The notes under the pieces were generated by a model. The model saw only the letters and a list, made by a program, of their open reading frames with translations, was not told the origin of the DNA and made no database searches. A stretch of 64,000 nt of DNA from Acidobacteria bacterium Mor1. Lineage in GTDB: Bacteria > Acidobacteriota > Polarisedimenticolia > Polarisedimenticolales > Polarisedimenticolaceae. Below, in pieces: positions 37,905 through 45,827 of this stretch. Position numbers and translations under genes: made by a program. The stretch spans positions 3,110,378 through 3,174,377 of the forward strand of contig CP011806.1 in assembly GCA_001664505.1 (NCBI GenBank). The letters run 5' to 3'. Within the stretch, counting starts at the first letter, position 1, and each line of letters starts with the position of its first letter.

Positions 37905-38594
37905 ATGGCGAAACGTTCACCAGGATCGAGTAAGCGCATGGGCCGGATCTTGAAGGGCCTGCTCATCGCCCTGCTGAGTGCAGCGGCGCTGATCCTGATC
38001 GGCGGTGCGCTCCTGTTCAGCGGGTCGGAAGTGACCTGCGAAGAGTTCGAACCGGAAGGGGGCACGCCGGCCTTGCGCTGTGGTTTCGAAGTCGCCGCCA
38101 CGCCCGAAGCCGTTTGGGAGACCTTCACCCGCACCGACGAACCGCAGCCCCACTACTTCGACGCCGTGCTTCAGGCGGAGATGCATCCCGGCGGCCGCTG
38201 GCGTTTCGTCACCGACGACCTCCAACGCCTGCTCGCCGACGGTGTGGTCCTGGCCGTCGATCCCCCTCGCCGCTTTCAGCAGACCTTTCGTGCCGCCGAC
38301 CTCGAGGAAGCGCCGAGCCGGATCACCGTAGAACTCGAACCCACCGCCACCGGCAGCCGGGTCACCCTGACTCACGACCGCTTCCCGGGGAAGACGGTGA
38401 CCTACCGGCGTTTCCGCAAGGCCCACCCGTTGGCGCTCTCGGCGATGAAGGCCCGGCTCGAGACCGGAAAGCTGCCGGTCCGGGCGCGGATTTACACCTG
38501 GATCTTCAAGCCGGGAATGAAGTCGGTCAGCGCCCGGGCCGAGCCCTGGGAGCCCCGGAACCGCGGATTTCCCGGCCGCCCGCAAGAAAACTGA
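37905..38594 (+). CDS. Membrane-anchored SRPBCC (AHSA1-like) protein
   Basis: About 229 residues from the ATG at 37905; 37938 is an alternative that starts right at the membrane helix (LLIALLSAAALILIGGALLF). After the helix comes an SRPBCC domain (CGFEVAATPEAVWETFTRTDEPQPHYF, WRFVTDD, FRAADLEEAPSRITVELE). The C-terminus (TWIFKPGMKSVSARAEP) is basic. It is divergent from the AraC operon, so likely part of that regulon. No ligand is evident. Confidence 0.65.
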   Translation: MAKRSPGSSKRMGRILKGLLIALLSAAALILIGGALLFSGSEVTCEEFEPEGGTPALRCGFEVAATPEAVWETFTRTDEPQPHYFDAVLQAEMHPGGRWRFVTDDLQRLLADGVVLAVDPPRRFQQTFRAADLEEAPSRITVELEPTATGSRVTLTHDRFPGKTVTYRRFRKAHPLALSAMKARLETGKLPVRARIYTWIFKPGMKSVSARAEPWEPRNRGFPGRPQEN

Positions 38595-38663
38595 TCCGGT
38601 TTGCCCGCGAATTGCGCCCTTTCAAGTGCGGAACCGATCGCGGTTCCGGATGGAGGAATGGGC

Positions 38664-41354
38664 ATGTCTCGTGGGTGGCAAACGACTCTGTGGCTGGTGC
38701 TGGTTTCGATTCTCGGAGGCTTCGCCGGGTTGGCGGCTGAGACGCCTGATTCCGGCCCCCCGTCCGATCTGGAGCACGAACGGACCCTCGCACCACCCAC
38801 TGCGGCTCCTCGGCCCCAGGTCCTGGTACCCGACCGGGACCACGACCACCAGGGCGTTCCGGCGACCCTCGGCCGGTTGGAAGCTCCGCCGGCCTCCGAG
38901 GACCCCGCCGCTCCCGAGACCATCGCCGCGCCGACCCTGACCGGCCTGCGCTGGCCCCTGCCCGCCTCCTACGATGATCTGACGCAGCTGATCAACTACG
39001 TCGACGTCGACGACGGCACCAGCGGGATCCAGGAGTACAACTGCGGCTTCACCGCCTACGACGGCCACCGGGGTGTGGACATCAACATCGACGACTTCGT
39101 CGAGATGGAGAAGGGCTACCACATTCTCGCCGTGGACGACGGCGAGGTGCTGTTCGCCTTCGACGGCAACTTCGACCGCCGAACCGCCACCGGCGTCGAC
39201 ACCCCCAACTACGTCGACGTGCGCCACGGCGACGGCACGATCTCGCGCTACCTGCACATGAAGAAGGGAAGCGTCACCGTGCGTCCCGGACAGATGGTGC
39301 GCCGCGGAGACTCCCTGGGCCTGATCGGGAGCTCCGGCTTCTCCTCGAGCCCCCACCTGCACATCGAGTTCTACGACGAGAACGACTTCGACACGATCTA
39401 CGTGCCGAACAACGGCCCGTGCCAGAGCAACGCTTCGATGTGGGAGAACCAGCCGACCTACGTGTGGGACCGTCCGGCGGACCTGATTCGCACCGGCCTC
39501 TCGATCAACGAGCCGACCTACGCCACGGTTCTTGACCGCCTGCCGATGATCGAACGGCTCCCCGGCAGTTCGACCCAGTGGATCTACCTGTGGACCACCC
39601 TGGAAGCGTTCCGCACCACCGACGTGATGCGCATCGTCCTGCAGCCGGTTTCGGGGATCACCTGGTACGACTTCACCTACTCCCCTCCCCAGGATTACTC
39701 CTGGGCCTGGTTCTACTGGAACCTGCAGCTCCCGGGAAACACCTACCTGGGGGAATGGCGCATGCAGATCTACATGAACGGCCAGCTCGAACAGGAGCGC
39801 CGCTTCCAGTGGGGCCAACCGATCTCGACGCCGGTGGCCCAGGATGCGACCCACGCGGTCACCGGCGGGCAGCCGTTCAGCGATCGCATGGTCGCCACCG
39901 ACGCCGACAGCACCAACCTGCGCTATCGGGTGATGAGCCAGCCGAGCCGCGGACGGGTGATCCAGCCGAACCCCGACGAGCCCTGGTTCACCTATCTGCC
40001 CGAGGGCCGAGGCGCGGTCAACGACTCCTTCACCTTCCTGGCCATCGACGAGGTCGAGCAGTCCAGCAACGTGGCGACGGTCACGCTGCAAGAGGGTGCC
40101 TCGAATACCAACGTACTCAGCGTGGTCGGAGATCAGGAATCGGTTGACGTGCCGCTCGGCAGCTCCCTGCAGCTCAGCGACACCTTCACCATCGAGGCCT
40201 GGGTGCGGCGCGGAGCCTTCTCCAACGGCAACCGAGTCATCTACGAGGCGATCGATCCGGCGCTGGACAACGGCCTGCTGTTCTACGTCGGTGCCTCGGG
40301 ACGCCTGATCCTGAGCGCCGAGCCAGGTGCGCTGTTCGGTTCGACCGCAAAGATCCCCTTCGAGGAGTGGGTCCACGTTGCGGCGACCAGCGACGGCACC
40401 ACCGCGCGGTTGTACATCAACGGCGCCGAGGATGGCTCTGCCGCCTGGAACGGCCCGATCGACTGGTCGGGGGTCACCGAGGCCAAGCTGGGAGGCAGCC
40501 GCTACTACGACAGCGAGTGGGCCTACGGCTGGAACGGCGAGATCGACGAGATTCGGCTGTATGACGTCGCCCGCAACGGGAGCCAGATCGCCCAGGACAT
40601 CACCGACTGCGCGATCTACTCGGCGCCGGCGGAAACTTCGCTGGTCGGCTGGTGGACCTTCGACGGCGACGTCCAGGATCGCTCGACCTACAACAACCAC
40701 GGCAGCCTGACCGGCGGGGCCGGACTGGCGCCGGTCGCCGGCAACACCCCGATCTGCCCCGCTCTCGACCATGACGGAGACGGCATCACCGATACGTCGG
40801 ACAACTGCCGTTTCGTGGCTAACGCAAGCCAGGCGGACCTCGACCTCGACGGGATCGGCGATGCCTGCGACAGCTGCTCGACGGTGGCCGATGCTACCGG
40901 CGCAGATCGCGACCGGGACGGCGTGGGAGATGTCTGCGACAACTGCCCGCGGGTCGGCAACGCACTCCAGGCCGACGCCGATGCCGACGGAGACGGCGAC
41001 GCCTGCGACCCGTTCCCGGACGACCCGGGAGCCGGGCTCCCCCTCGACCCGGCGCTGACCCTCTCCAAGAGTGCGCCCACCATCGCCGAGCTCGACTGGA
41101 CCGCTGACGCCGGCGCCGCGGGCTTCGAGGTGCTGCGCGGCGAGAGCGCCGACCTGCTCGACGGACGCTACGGCGACTGCATCAGCGGAGACGACGGGAA
41201 CCCGGCCGATACGACCTACGCCGACGCCACGGTGCCGGCCGCCGGCCAGGTGTTCTTCTACCTGGTTCGCGGCATCGGACCCGAGTGGGAAACCGGCCCT
41301 TCGGGCAGCAGTTCCACGGGAGAGCGGGAGATCGGCTACCGGGTCTGTGAGTAG
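38664..41354 (+). CDS. Secreted M23 peptidase with LamG and thrombospondin-3 repeats
   Basis: An 896-residue protein from the ATG at 38664 (GGAGGA six bases upstream), signal peptide TTLWLVLVSILGGFAGLA, then a Pro-rich linker. The LytM/M23 domain carries HRGVD (H135, D139) and HLHIEF (H231, H233), so the zinc site looks complete. A beta region follows, then a LamG/concanavalin-like domain (about 480-675; TFTIEAWVRRG, WVHVAATSDGTTARLYING, GEIDEIRLYDVA), three thrombospondin-3-type Ca repeats (DHDGDGITDTSDNC, DLDLDGIGDACDSC, DRDRDGVGDVCDNC, 700-790) and a fibronectin-like tail. Role: probably a secreted peptidoglycan endopeptidase with surface-binding modules. Confidence 0.85.
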   Translation: MSRGWQTTLWLVLVSILGGFAGLAAETPDSGPPSDLEHERTLAPPTAAPRPQVLVPDRDHDHQGVPATLGRLEAPPASEDPAAPETIAAPTLTGLRWPLPASYDDLTQLINYVDVDDGTSGIQEYNCGFTAYDGHRGVDINIDDFVEMEKGYHILAVDDGEVLFAFDGNFDRRTATGVDTPNYVDVRHGDGTISRYLHMKKGSVTVRPGQMVRRGDSLGLIGSSGFSSSPHLHIEFYDENDFDTIYVPNNGPCQSNASMWENQPTYVWDRPADLIRTGLSINEPTYATVLDRLPMIERLPGSSTQWIYLWTTLEAFRTTDVMRIVLQPVSGITWYDFTYSPPQDYSWAWFYWNLQLPGNTYLGEWRMQIYMNGQLEQERRFQWGQPISTPVAQDATHAVTGGQPFSDRMVATDADSTNLRYRVMSQPSRGRVIQPNPDEPWFTYLPEGRGAVNDSFTFLAIDEVEQSSNVATVTLQEGASNTNVLSVVGDQESVDVPLGSSLQLSDTFTIEAWVRRGAFSNGNRVIYEAIDPALDNGLLFYVGASGRLILSAEPGALFGSTAKIPFEEWVHVAATSDGTTARLYINGAEDGSAAWNGPIDWSGVTEAKLGGSRYYDSEWAYGWNGEIDEIRLYDVARNGSQIAQDITDCAIYSAPAETSLVGWWTFDGDVQDRSTYNNHGSLTGGAGLAPVAGNTPICPALDHDGDGITDTSDNCRFVANASQADLDLDGIGDACDSCSTVADATGADRDRDGVGDVCDNCPRVGNALQADADADGDGDACDPFPDDPGAGLPLDPALTLSKSAPTIAELDWTADAGAAGFEVLRGESADLLDGRYGDCISGDDGNPADTTYADATVPAAGQVFFYLVRGIGPEWETGPSGSSSTGEREIGYRVCE

Positions 41355-41383
41355 CCCTGACGACACCCCTGAGACAAGCCTTG

Positions 41384-41447
41384 CGGCGGCTTTCGCCGTT
41401 TAGGTGATCGGAACCGCCGGTGAGTTCGAGTAGTATCTCACCGGCGG
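41384..41447. terminator. Two hairpins between the M23 and Cys-repeat genes
   Basis: A small stem CGGCG-gcttt-CGCCG (41384-41398) followed by TTT could end the M23 transcript. A second perfect 11-bp stem CCGCCGGTGAG / CTCACCGGCGG (41414-41424, 41437-41447) follows. The first fits a weak terminator; the second may be regulatory or a second stop. Confidence 0.4.
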
Positions 41448-41583
41448 CGCCGTCTCCGGCGCCAACAGAGGATGGCGGCCCCATCGATCGTTGCCGAGCG
41501 GCACCCGCCGCGAGCGCCTATTCCACGGCTTCCCCCTTGGTCGTGGCGGAGCATCGATGCGTGCGACCACAGAGGGGATCACG

Positions 41584-44331
41584 ATGCGCACACTGACCGG
41601 ACTCCTGGTTCTGATTCTGGCGTTCTCCGCCGGATGGGCCTGCCCCGACGACTACGACCAGGACGGCGTCTGCGACGATCTGGATTGCAGCCCCACCGAT
41701 CCCTCGACCTGGCCCGGCGCGCCCGAGATCAACGACGGCCGGGACAACCAGTGCCCCGGAGACCCCGGCTACGGACTGCGCGACGAGGTGGCGGGGGTGT
41801 TCAGCTTTCCCGCGCCTGCGGGATCGGGCGCCCGCGCCGAAATCTGCTGGCCCCATCAGGCGGGAGCGACCTCCTACGTGGTCGCTCAATCGGCGTCTCC
41901 GCAACTCGATCCCGAGGACTCGACCTGCAACCGCATCGGCGTCACCGTTACCCTGCCGGAACCGGCGGCGGGCTCTCCGATCTGTATCCCTCAGAGCGAT
42001 CCGCCGGCCGGTTTGCTGACCAGTTTCGTCGTGCTGGCCGAGGCGCCGTTCCTCGGTGAGCTACGTCCCGACGGGAACGGCACTCCGCGCATCGCCTGCT
42101 GGGGCAACGTGGTTCGAAACGGCGACTTCGAGAGCGGCGCATGCGACGGCGACAGTGTGCGGCTCGGGCAGGGCTCCAGCCTCCCCGCCGATCCGGACAA
42201 CCTGCAGGCTCCGCTGTGGCAGGTCGCTCCGGTCGATGTCGATCATCTCTGCCGCGACGGAAGCGCCGACGCGGCCTCCGGCCGCAGCAGTGTCGACCTC
42301 AACGGCAGCAGCGCCGGCGGACTGCGCCAGACCGTCCCGACCCGACCGGGTGCCGAATACACCGTCCGTTTCCGCATGGGCGGCGATCCGGGCAGCGGAC
42401 CGGCGACCCGCGAGCTGAGTCTCAACGTCGGCGGCACTTCCCAGAACTACTCCTTCGACGCCTCGTCGATCGGCACCCGCCTCGACGCTGGCGAGTGGGA
42501 CACCCACGAACTGACGTTTACCGCCGCCGCCGATCAGACGACGATCCGATTCGACAGCACGACTCCACAGGGAGGTTCCGGTCCGCTGATCGACTCGGTG
42601 TCGGTCATCCTCGAAGCCACCTGCTTCGACGGCGTACAGAACGGAAACGAGAGCGAGGTGGATTGCGGCGGGTGGTGCCCCCCGTGCTCCGCTGGCGGCA
42701 GGTGCGGCATCGCTTCGGATTGCGGGAGCAGCGTCTGCACCGCCGGGATCTGTCGCGAACCGAGCTGCTTCGACGGGGTGAGGAACGGCAGCGAGACCTT
42801 CGTCGACTGCGGCGGCACCTGCAAGAAGTGCCACGACGAAGCGTGCTTCGTCGGCGAGAATTGCGCCAGCGCCCTTTGCAGCGGAGGCTTCTGCCGGCCG
42901 TCGAGTTGCTACGACAGTGTTCAGAACGGCGACGAGACCGGAATCGATTGCGGCGGCTCCTGTGGTCTCTGCTACGGCGAATTCTGCTCCGACCCGGTCG
43001 ACTGCAACAGCGGAACCTGCGCCGGAAGCATCTGCGTCGGCGCGTCCTGCTACGACGGCATCAAGAACGGCGACGAGACCGGCCCCGACTGCGGCGGCCC
43101 TTGCGGCGCCTGCCCAGAGAGAAGCGCCTGCACCACCGACGGCGATTGCATCAGCGGCGTCTGCCGTGCGTCGATCTGCCGGGGGGATACATGCCGGGAC
43201 GGCATCTGGAACGGCAGCGAAGAAGGCGTCGACTGCGGCGGTCCGTGCGGCCGGTGCGCCGATTGGGAGTGCTACGACGACTCCGACTGCGAGAGCAACA
43301 TCTGCCGGTTCGGCGTCTGCCAGCCGGTCAGCTGTGCCGACGGGATCCGCAACGGCTACGAGGCCGGCGTCGATTGCGGGGGCCCCTGCCTGACCTGCCC
43401 GTCGGGACAGACCTGCGGAGACGACGGCGACTGCGACAGCGGCTTCTGCCTGGCGGGCGTCTGCCGCGACCCGGATTGCGCCGACGGCGCGCAGAACGGA
43501 TCCGAAACCGGCATCGACTGCGGCGGCGATTGCGGCTGGTGCGTGGCGACGGAGTGCCGCTGGCATGGCGACTGCGCCAGCGGCGTGTGCGTTGCCGGGT
43601 ACTGCCGTGAGGCGAGCTGCGACGACGCGGTGCGCAACGGGTTCGAGACCGGCACCGACTGTGGCCCCGACTGCGGCGACTGCCCCGGCACCGCGTGCAC
43701 CGACGGCGAGACCTGCGCCAGCGGAGTCTGCGCGGGTCAGTTGTGTGACCCTCCTTCTTGCGTCGACGGAATCTTCAACGGCTACGAGACCGGCGTCGAT
43801 TGCGGCGGCCCCTGTCCACCCTGCGGCAGCGGGTGGAGCTGCAACGCCGACAGCGACTGTGAGGACGACCTCTGCAGCGGCGGCGTCTGTCGCGAGCCGA
43901 GTTGCGCCGACGGCATCCGCAACGGCTCGGAGCAGGGAGTCGACTGCGGAGGAGGTTGCGGTGCGTGCCCCGACTCCGGCTGCGGCACCGGCAGCGAGTG
44001 CGCCAGTGGCGTCTGCGACACCGGCTTCTGCCGGCCGGCCAGTTGCGACGACCGCCGACGGAACGGCTACGAGACCGGCATCGATTGCGGCGGCCCCACG
44101 TGCAAGAGCTGCCCCGGAGACTCGTGCGGCGTCGGCATCGATTGCGCCAGCGGCTCCTGCCCGGTCGACCGCTGCCACGAGGCCCGCTGCGATGACGGGT
44201 TGCGCAACGGCGAGGAGAGCGACGTCGATTGCGGCTGGTTCTGTCCCGGCTGCCCCGACGGCGCCGCCTGTTTCGTCGACGGCGACTGCGAGAGCGGCCG
44301 CTGCACGGGAGGCACATGCGTCGGCCAGTAA
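41584..44331 (+). CDS. Secreted protein with twelve Cys-rich tandem repeats
   Basis: A 915-residue protein from the ATG at 41584 (GAGGGGATC upstream), signal peptide TGLLVLILAFSAGWA. Residues about 16-50 carry a Ca-binding-like DYDQDGVCDDLDC stretch. Residues about 200-345 are a beta-sandwich beginning NGDFESGACDG (DUF642/galactose-binding-like; VVRNGDFESG, EYTVRFRMGGDPG). Residues 346-915 are twelve repeats of about 47 residues with pattern SCxDGxxNGxETGxDCGGPCxxC...DCxSGxCxxGxC, each with eight Cys. They need extracytoplasmic disulfides. Such repeats are frequent in Myxococcota surface proteins. No enzyme site; probably a surface stalk or adhesin. Next, the TPR gene starts 13 bases later. 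Confidence 0.82.
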   Translation: MRTLTGLLVLILAFSAGWACPDDYDQDGVCDDLDCSPTDPSTWPGAPEINDGRDNQCPGDPGYGLRDEVAGVFSFPAPAGSGARAEICWPHQAGATSYVVAQSASPQLDPEDSTCNRIGVTVTLPEPAAGSPICIPQSDPPAGLLTSFVVLAEAPFLGELRPDGNGTPRIACWGNVVRNGDFESGACDGDSVRLGQGSSLPADPDNLQAPLWQVAPVDVDHLCRDGSADAASGRSSVDLNGSSAGGLRQTVPTRPGAEYTVRFRMGGDPGSGPATRELSLNVGGTSQNYSFDASSIGTRLDAGEWDTHELTFTAAADQTTIRFDSTTPQGGSGPLIDSVSVILEATCFDGVQNGNESEVDCGGWCPPCSAGGRCGIASDCGSSVCTAGICREPSCFDGVRNGSETFVDCGGTCKKCHDEACFVGENCASALCSGGFCRPSSCYDSVQNGDETGIDCGGSCGLCYGEFCSDPVDCNSGTCAGSICVGASCYDGIKNGDETGPDCGGPCGACPERSACTTDGDCISGVCRASICRGDTCRDGIWNGSEEGVDCGGPCGRCADWECYDDSDCESNICRFGVCQPVSCADGIRNGYEAGVDCGGPCLTCPSGQTCGDDGDCDSGFCLAGVCRDPDCADGAQNGSETGIDCGGDCGWCVATECRWHGDCASGVCVAGYCREASCDDAVRNGFETGTDCGPDCGDCPGTACTDGETCASGVCAGQLCDPPSCVDGIFNGYETGVDCGGPCPPCGSGWSCNADSDCEDDLCSGGVCREPSCADGIRNGSEQGVDCGGGCGACPDSGCGTGSECASGVCDTGFCRPASCDDRRRNGYETGIDCGGPTCKSCPGDSCGVGIDCASGSCPVDRCHEARCDDGLRNGEESDVDCGWFCPGCPDGAACFVDGDCESGRCTGGTCVGQ
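42619..44328 (+). repeat. Twelve tandem 141-147 bp repeats within the Cys-rich gene
   Basis: The DNA repeats encode the 47-49-residue Cys-rich units. Unit sequences have diverged, and lengths vary by one or two codons. They are coding repeats, not a CRISPR array. Confidence 0.85.
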
Positions 44332-44344
44332 ACGGAGCGGGGCG

Positions 44345-44911
44345 ATGAGCGATGCCCACACTCTAATGAGGGAAGCGTGGGATCTACGGCGAGCCGCGCT
44401 GAACGCCGACCCCGCGGCAAGGCCCGCTCTGCTCGAACACGCCGCAAGGAAGCTGAAGGCCGCCGCCCGGGACTGCCGCGACCAGGGCCACGATGCCGAC
44501 TACGCCCAGGCGATTCACCTGCTGGCCAACGTCGAGACCGACCGGGGCGACACCGACCGCGCCCTCTCGCTGTGGGAAGAATCGGTCGGATTGTTGCGCC
44601 GCTGCGATGAACCGCTGCAACTGGCCCACAAGGTGCGGCACCTGGGCGACGCCCACCGCCGCGCCGGAAATCTGGACCAGGCTTCGCAGTGCCTGGCCGA
44701 AGCCCTGGAGCTCTACCGGACCCACGACGCCCCCGGCAGCCTGGATTTCGCCAACGCGGTCAGCCGCATGGCCGAGCTCGAGGGCGCCTCCGGCCGGACC
44801 GCCGAGGCTCTGGCGCTCTGGCAGGAAACACGGGATCTCTACGCCGCCGCCGGGATCTCCGCCGGCGTGGAGCAGGCCGAGGAACAGATTCAAGCTCTTG
44901 AAGCTCGTTGA
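44345..44911 (+). CDS. TPR-repeat cytoplasmic protein
   Basis: A 188-residue protein from the ATG at 44345 with GGAGCGGGG upstream, no signal peptide. Almost entirely helical: at least three TPR units (YAQAIHLLANVETDRGDTDRALSLWEES, KVRHLGDAHRRAGNLDQASQCLAEAL, NAVSRMAELEGASGRTAEALALWQE). It lies 13 bases after the Cys-repeat gene, so probably same transcript. Partner unknown. Confidence 0.7.
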   Translation: MSDAHTLMREAWDLRRAALNADPAARPALLEHAARKLKAAARDCRDQGHDADYAQAIHLLANVETDRGDTDRALSLWEESVGLLRRCDEPLQLAHKVRHLGDAHRRAGNLDQASQCLAEALELYRTHDAPGSLDFANAVSRMAELEGASGRTAEALALWQETRDLYAAAGISAGVEQAEEQIQALEAR

Positions 44912-45070
44912 CCCCGGAAGCCTTGCGGTTGCCGACCCGGACCCCGGCCCCGGCCACCCCCTGCCAGCGGCCGGTCACCCGACGAAACCACCCGGTGATC
45001 CCCACCGTAGGAAAGAGGGGGCGGCCATCCGCTACAGTGGTCGCACACCCCAATTGGAGGAAGAAACCGC

Positions 45071-45823
45071 ATGAAACGCACTATGACGTTCGTTCTGGCC
45101 ATTCTGGCCCTGGTCGCCGCGCTGCCGGCTGCCGCCGAAACCACCCTGGATGAAATCATCGCCACCAACATCGAATCCAAGGGCGGACTCGATGCGATCA
45201 AGGCGATCAAGTCGATGCGCATCGAGGGGCGCATGCAGATGGGTCCGGGCATGGAAGCCCCGATCACGGTCGAGATGAAGCGCCCGGGTTCGATGCGGAT
45301 CGAGTTCGTGATCCAGGGCATGACCGGAATTCAGGCCTACGACGGAGAGACCGGCTGGCAGGTCATGCCGTTCACCGGTTCCACCGAGCCCGAGAAGATC
45401 ACCGGTGAAGAGCTCGAGAACCTGGCGGACCAGGCGGACTTCGACGGCCCGTTCGTCAACCACAAGGAACGCAGTGAAACCCTCGAGTACCTGGGTACCG
45501 AAGAGGTCGACGGAACTCCGGCTCACAAGATCAAGGTGACCAAGGAGAACGGCACCGAAACGATCGTGTTCCTGGACACCGAGTACTGCCTCGAGATCAA
45601 GGCGGTGGCGAAGACCAATATGCAAGGCATGGAAGTCGAGATGGCGACCGCCTTCGGCGACTACAAGGAAGTTGCCGGCGTGATGATGGCCCACTCGATG
45701 AACCAGAGCGTGGTCGGCGCCCAGGCGGGTCAGGCGATCACCTTCGAGAAGATCGAGGCCAACGTCGATCTGGCCGACGACCGCTTCGCCATGCCGGCCG
45801 CCGAGCCCGCGGCTACCGAGTAA
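45071..45823 (+). CDS. LolA-like outer-membrane lipoprotein-sorting family protein
   Basis: A 250-residue secreted protein: signal peptide MTFVLAILALVAALPAAAE, then LDEIIATNIESKGGLDAIKAIKSMRIEGRM, the beginning of the LolA/LolB fold, with the beta strands MKRPGSMRIEFVIQG, QAYDGETGWQVMPF, and a late YCLEIKAVAKTNM segment. Typical of the many secreted LolA-like proteins whose cargo is unknown. GGAGGAAG precedes the ATG. It is four bases upstream of the propeller gene, so it is an operon with it. Confidence 0.7.
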   Translation: MKRTMTFVLAILALVAALPAAAETTLDEIIATNIESKGGLDAIKAIKSMRIEGRMQMGPGMEAPITVEMKRPGSMRIEFVIQGMTGIQAYDGETGWQVMPFTGSTEPEKITGEELENLADQADFDGPFVNHKERSETLEYLGTEEVDGTPAHKIKVTKENGTETIVFLDTEYCLEIKAVAKTNMQGMEVEMATAFGDYKEVAGVMMAHSMNQSVVGAQAGQAITFEKIEANVDLADDRFAMPAAEPAATE

Positions 45824-45827
45824 GCCC

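Noticed and set aside
42619-44328. Tandem repeats resembling a CRISPR array
   Set aside because: Repeat units are coding, about 143 bp, diverged, and without short conserved repeats separated by unique spacers.
42061-44361. Minus-strand frame of 766 codons across the Cys repeats, Ala/Val-rich
   Set aside because: Mirror of the repetitive sense sequence; the sense product has signal peptide and Cys pattern.
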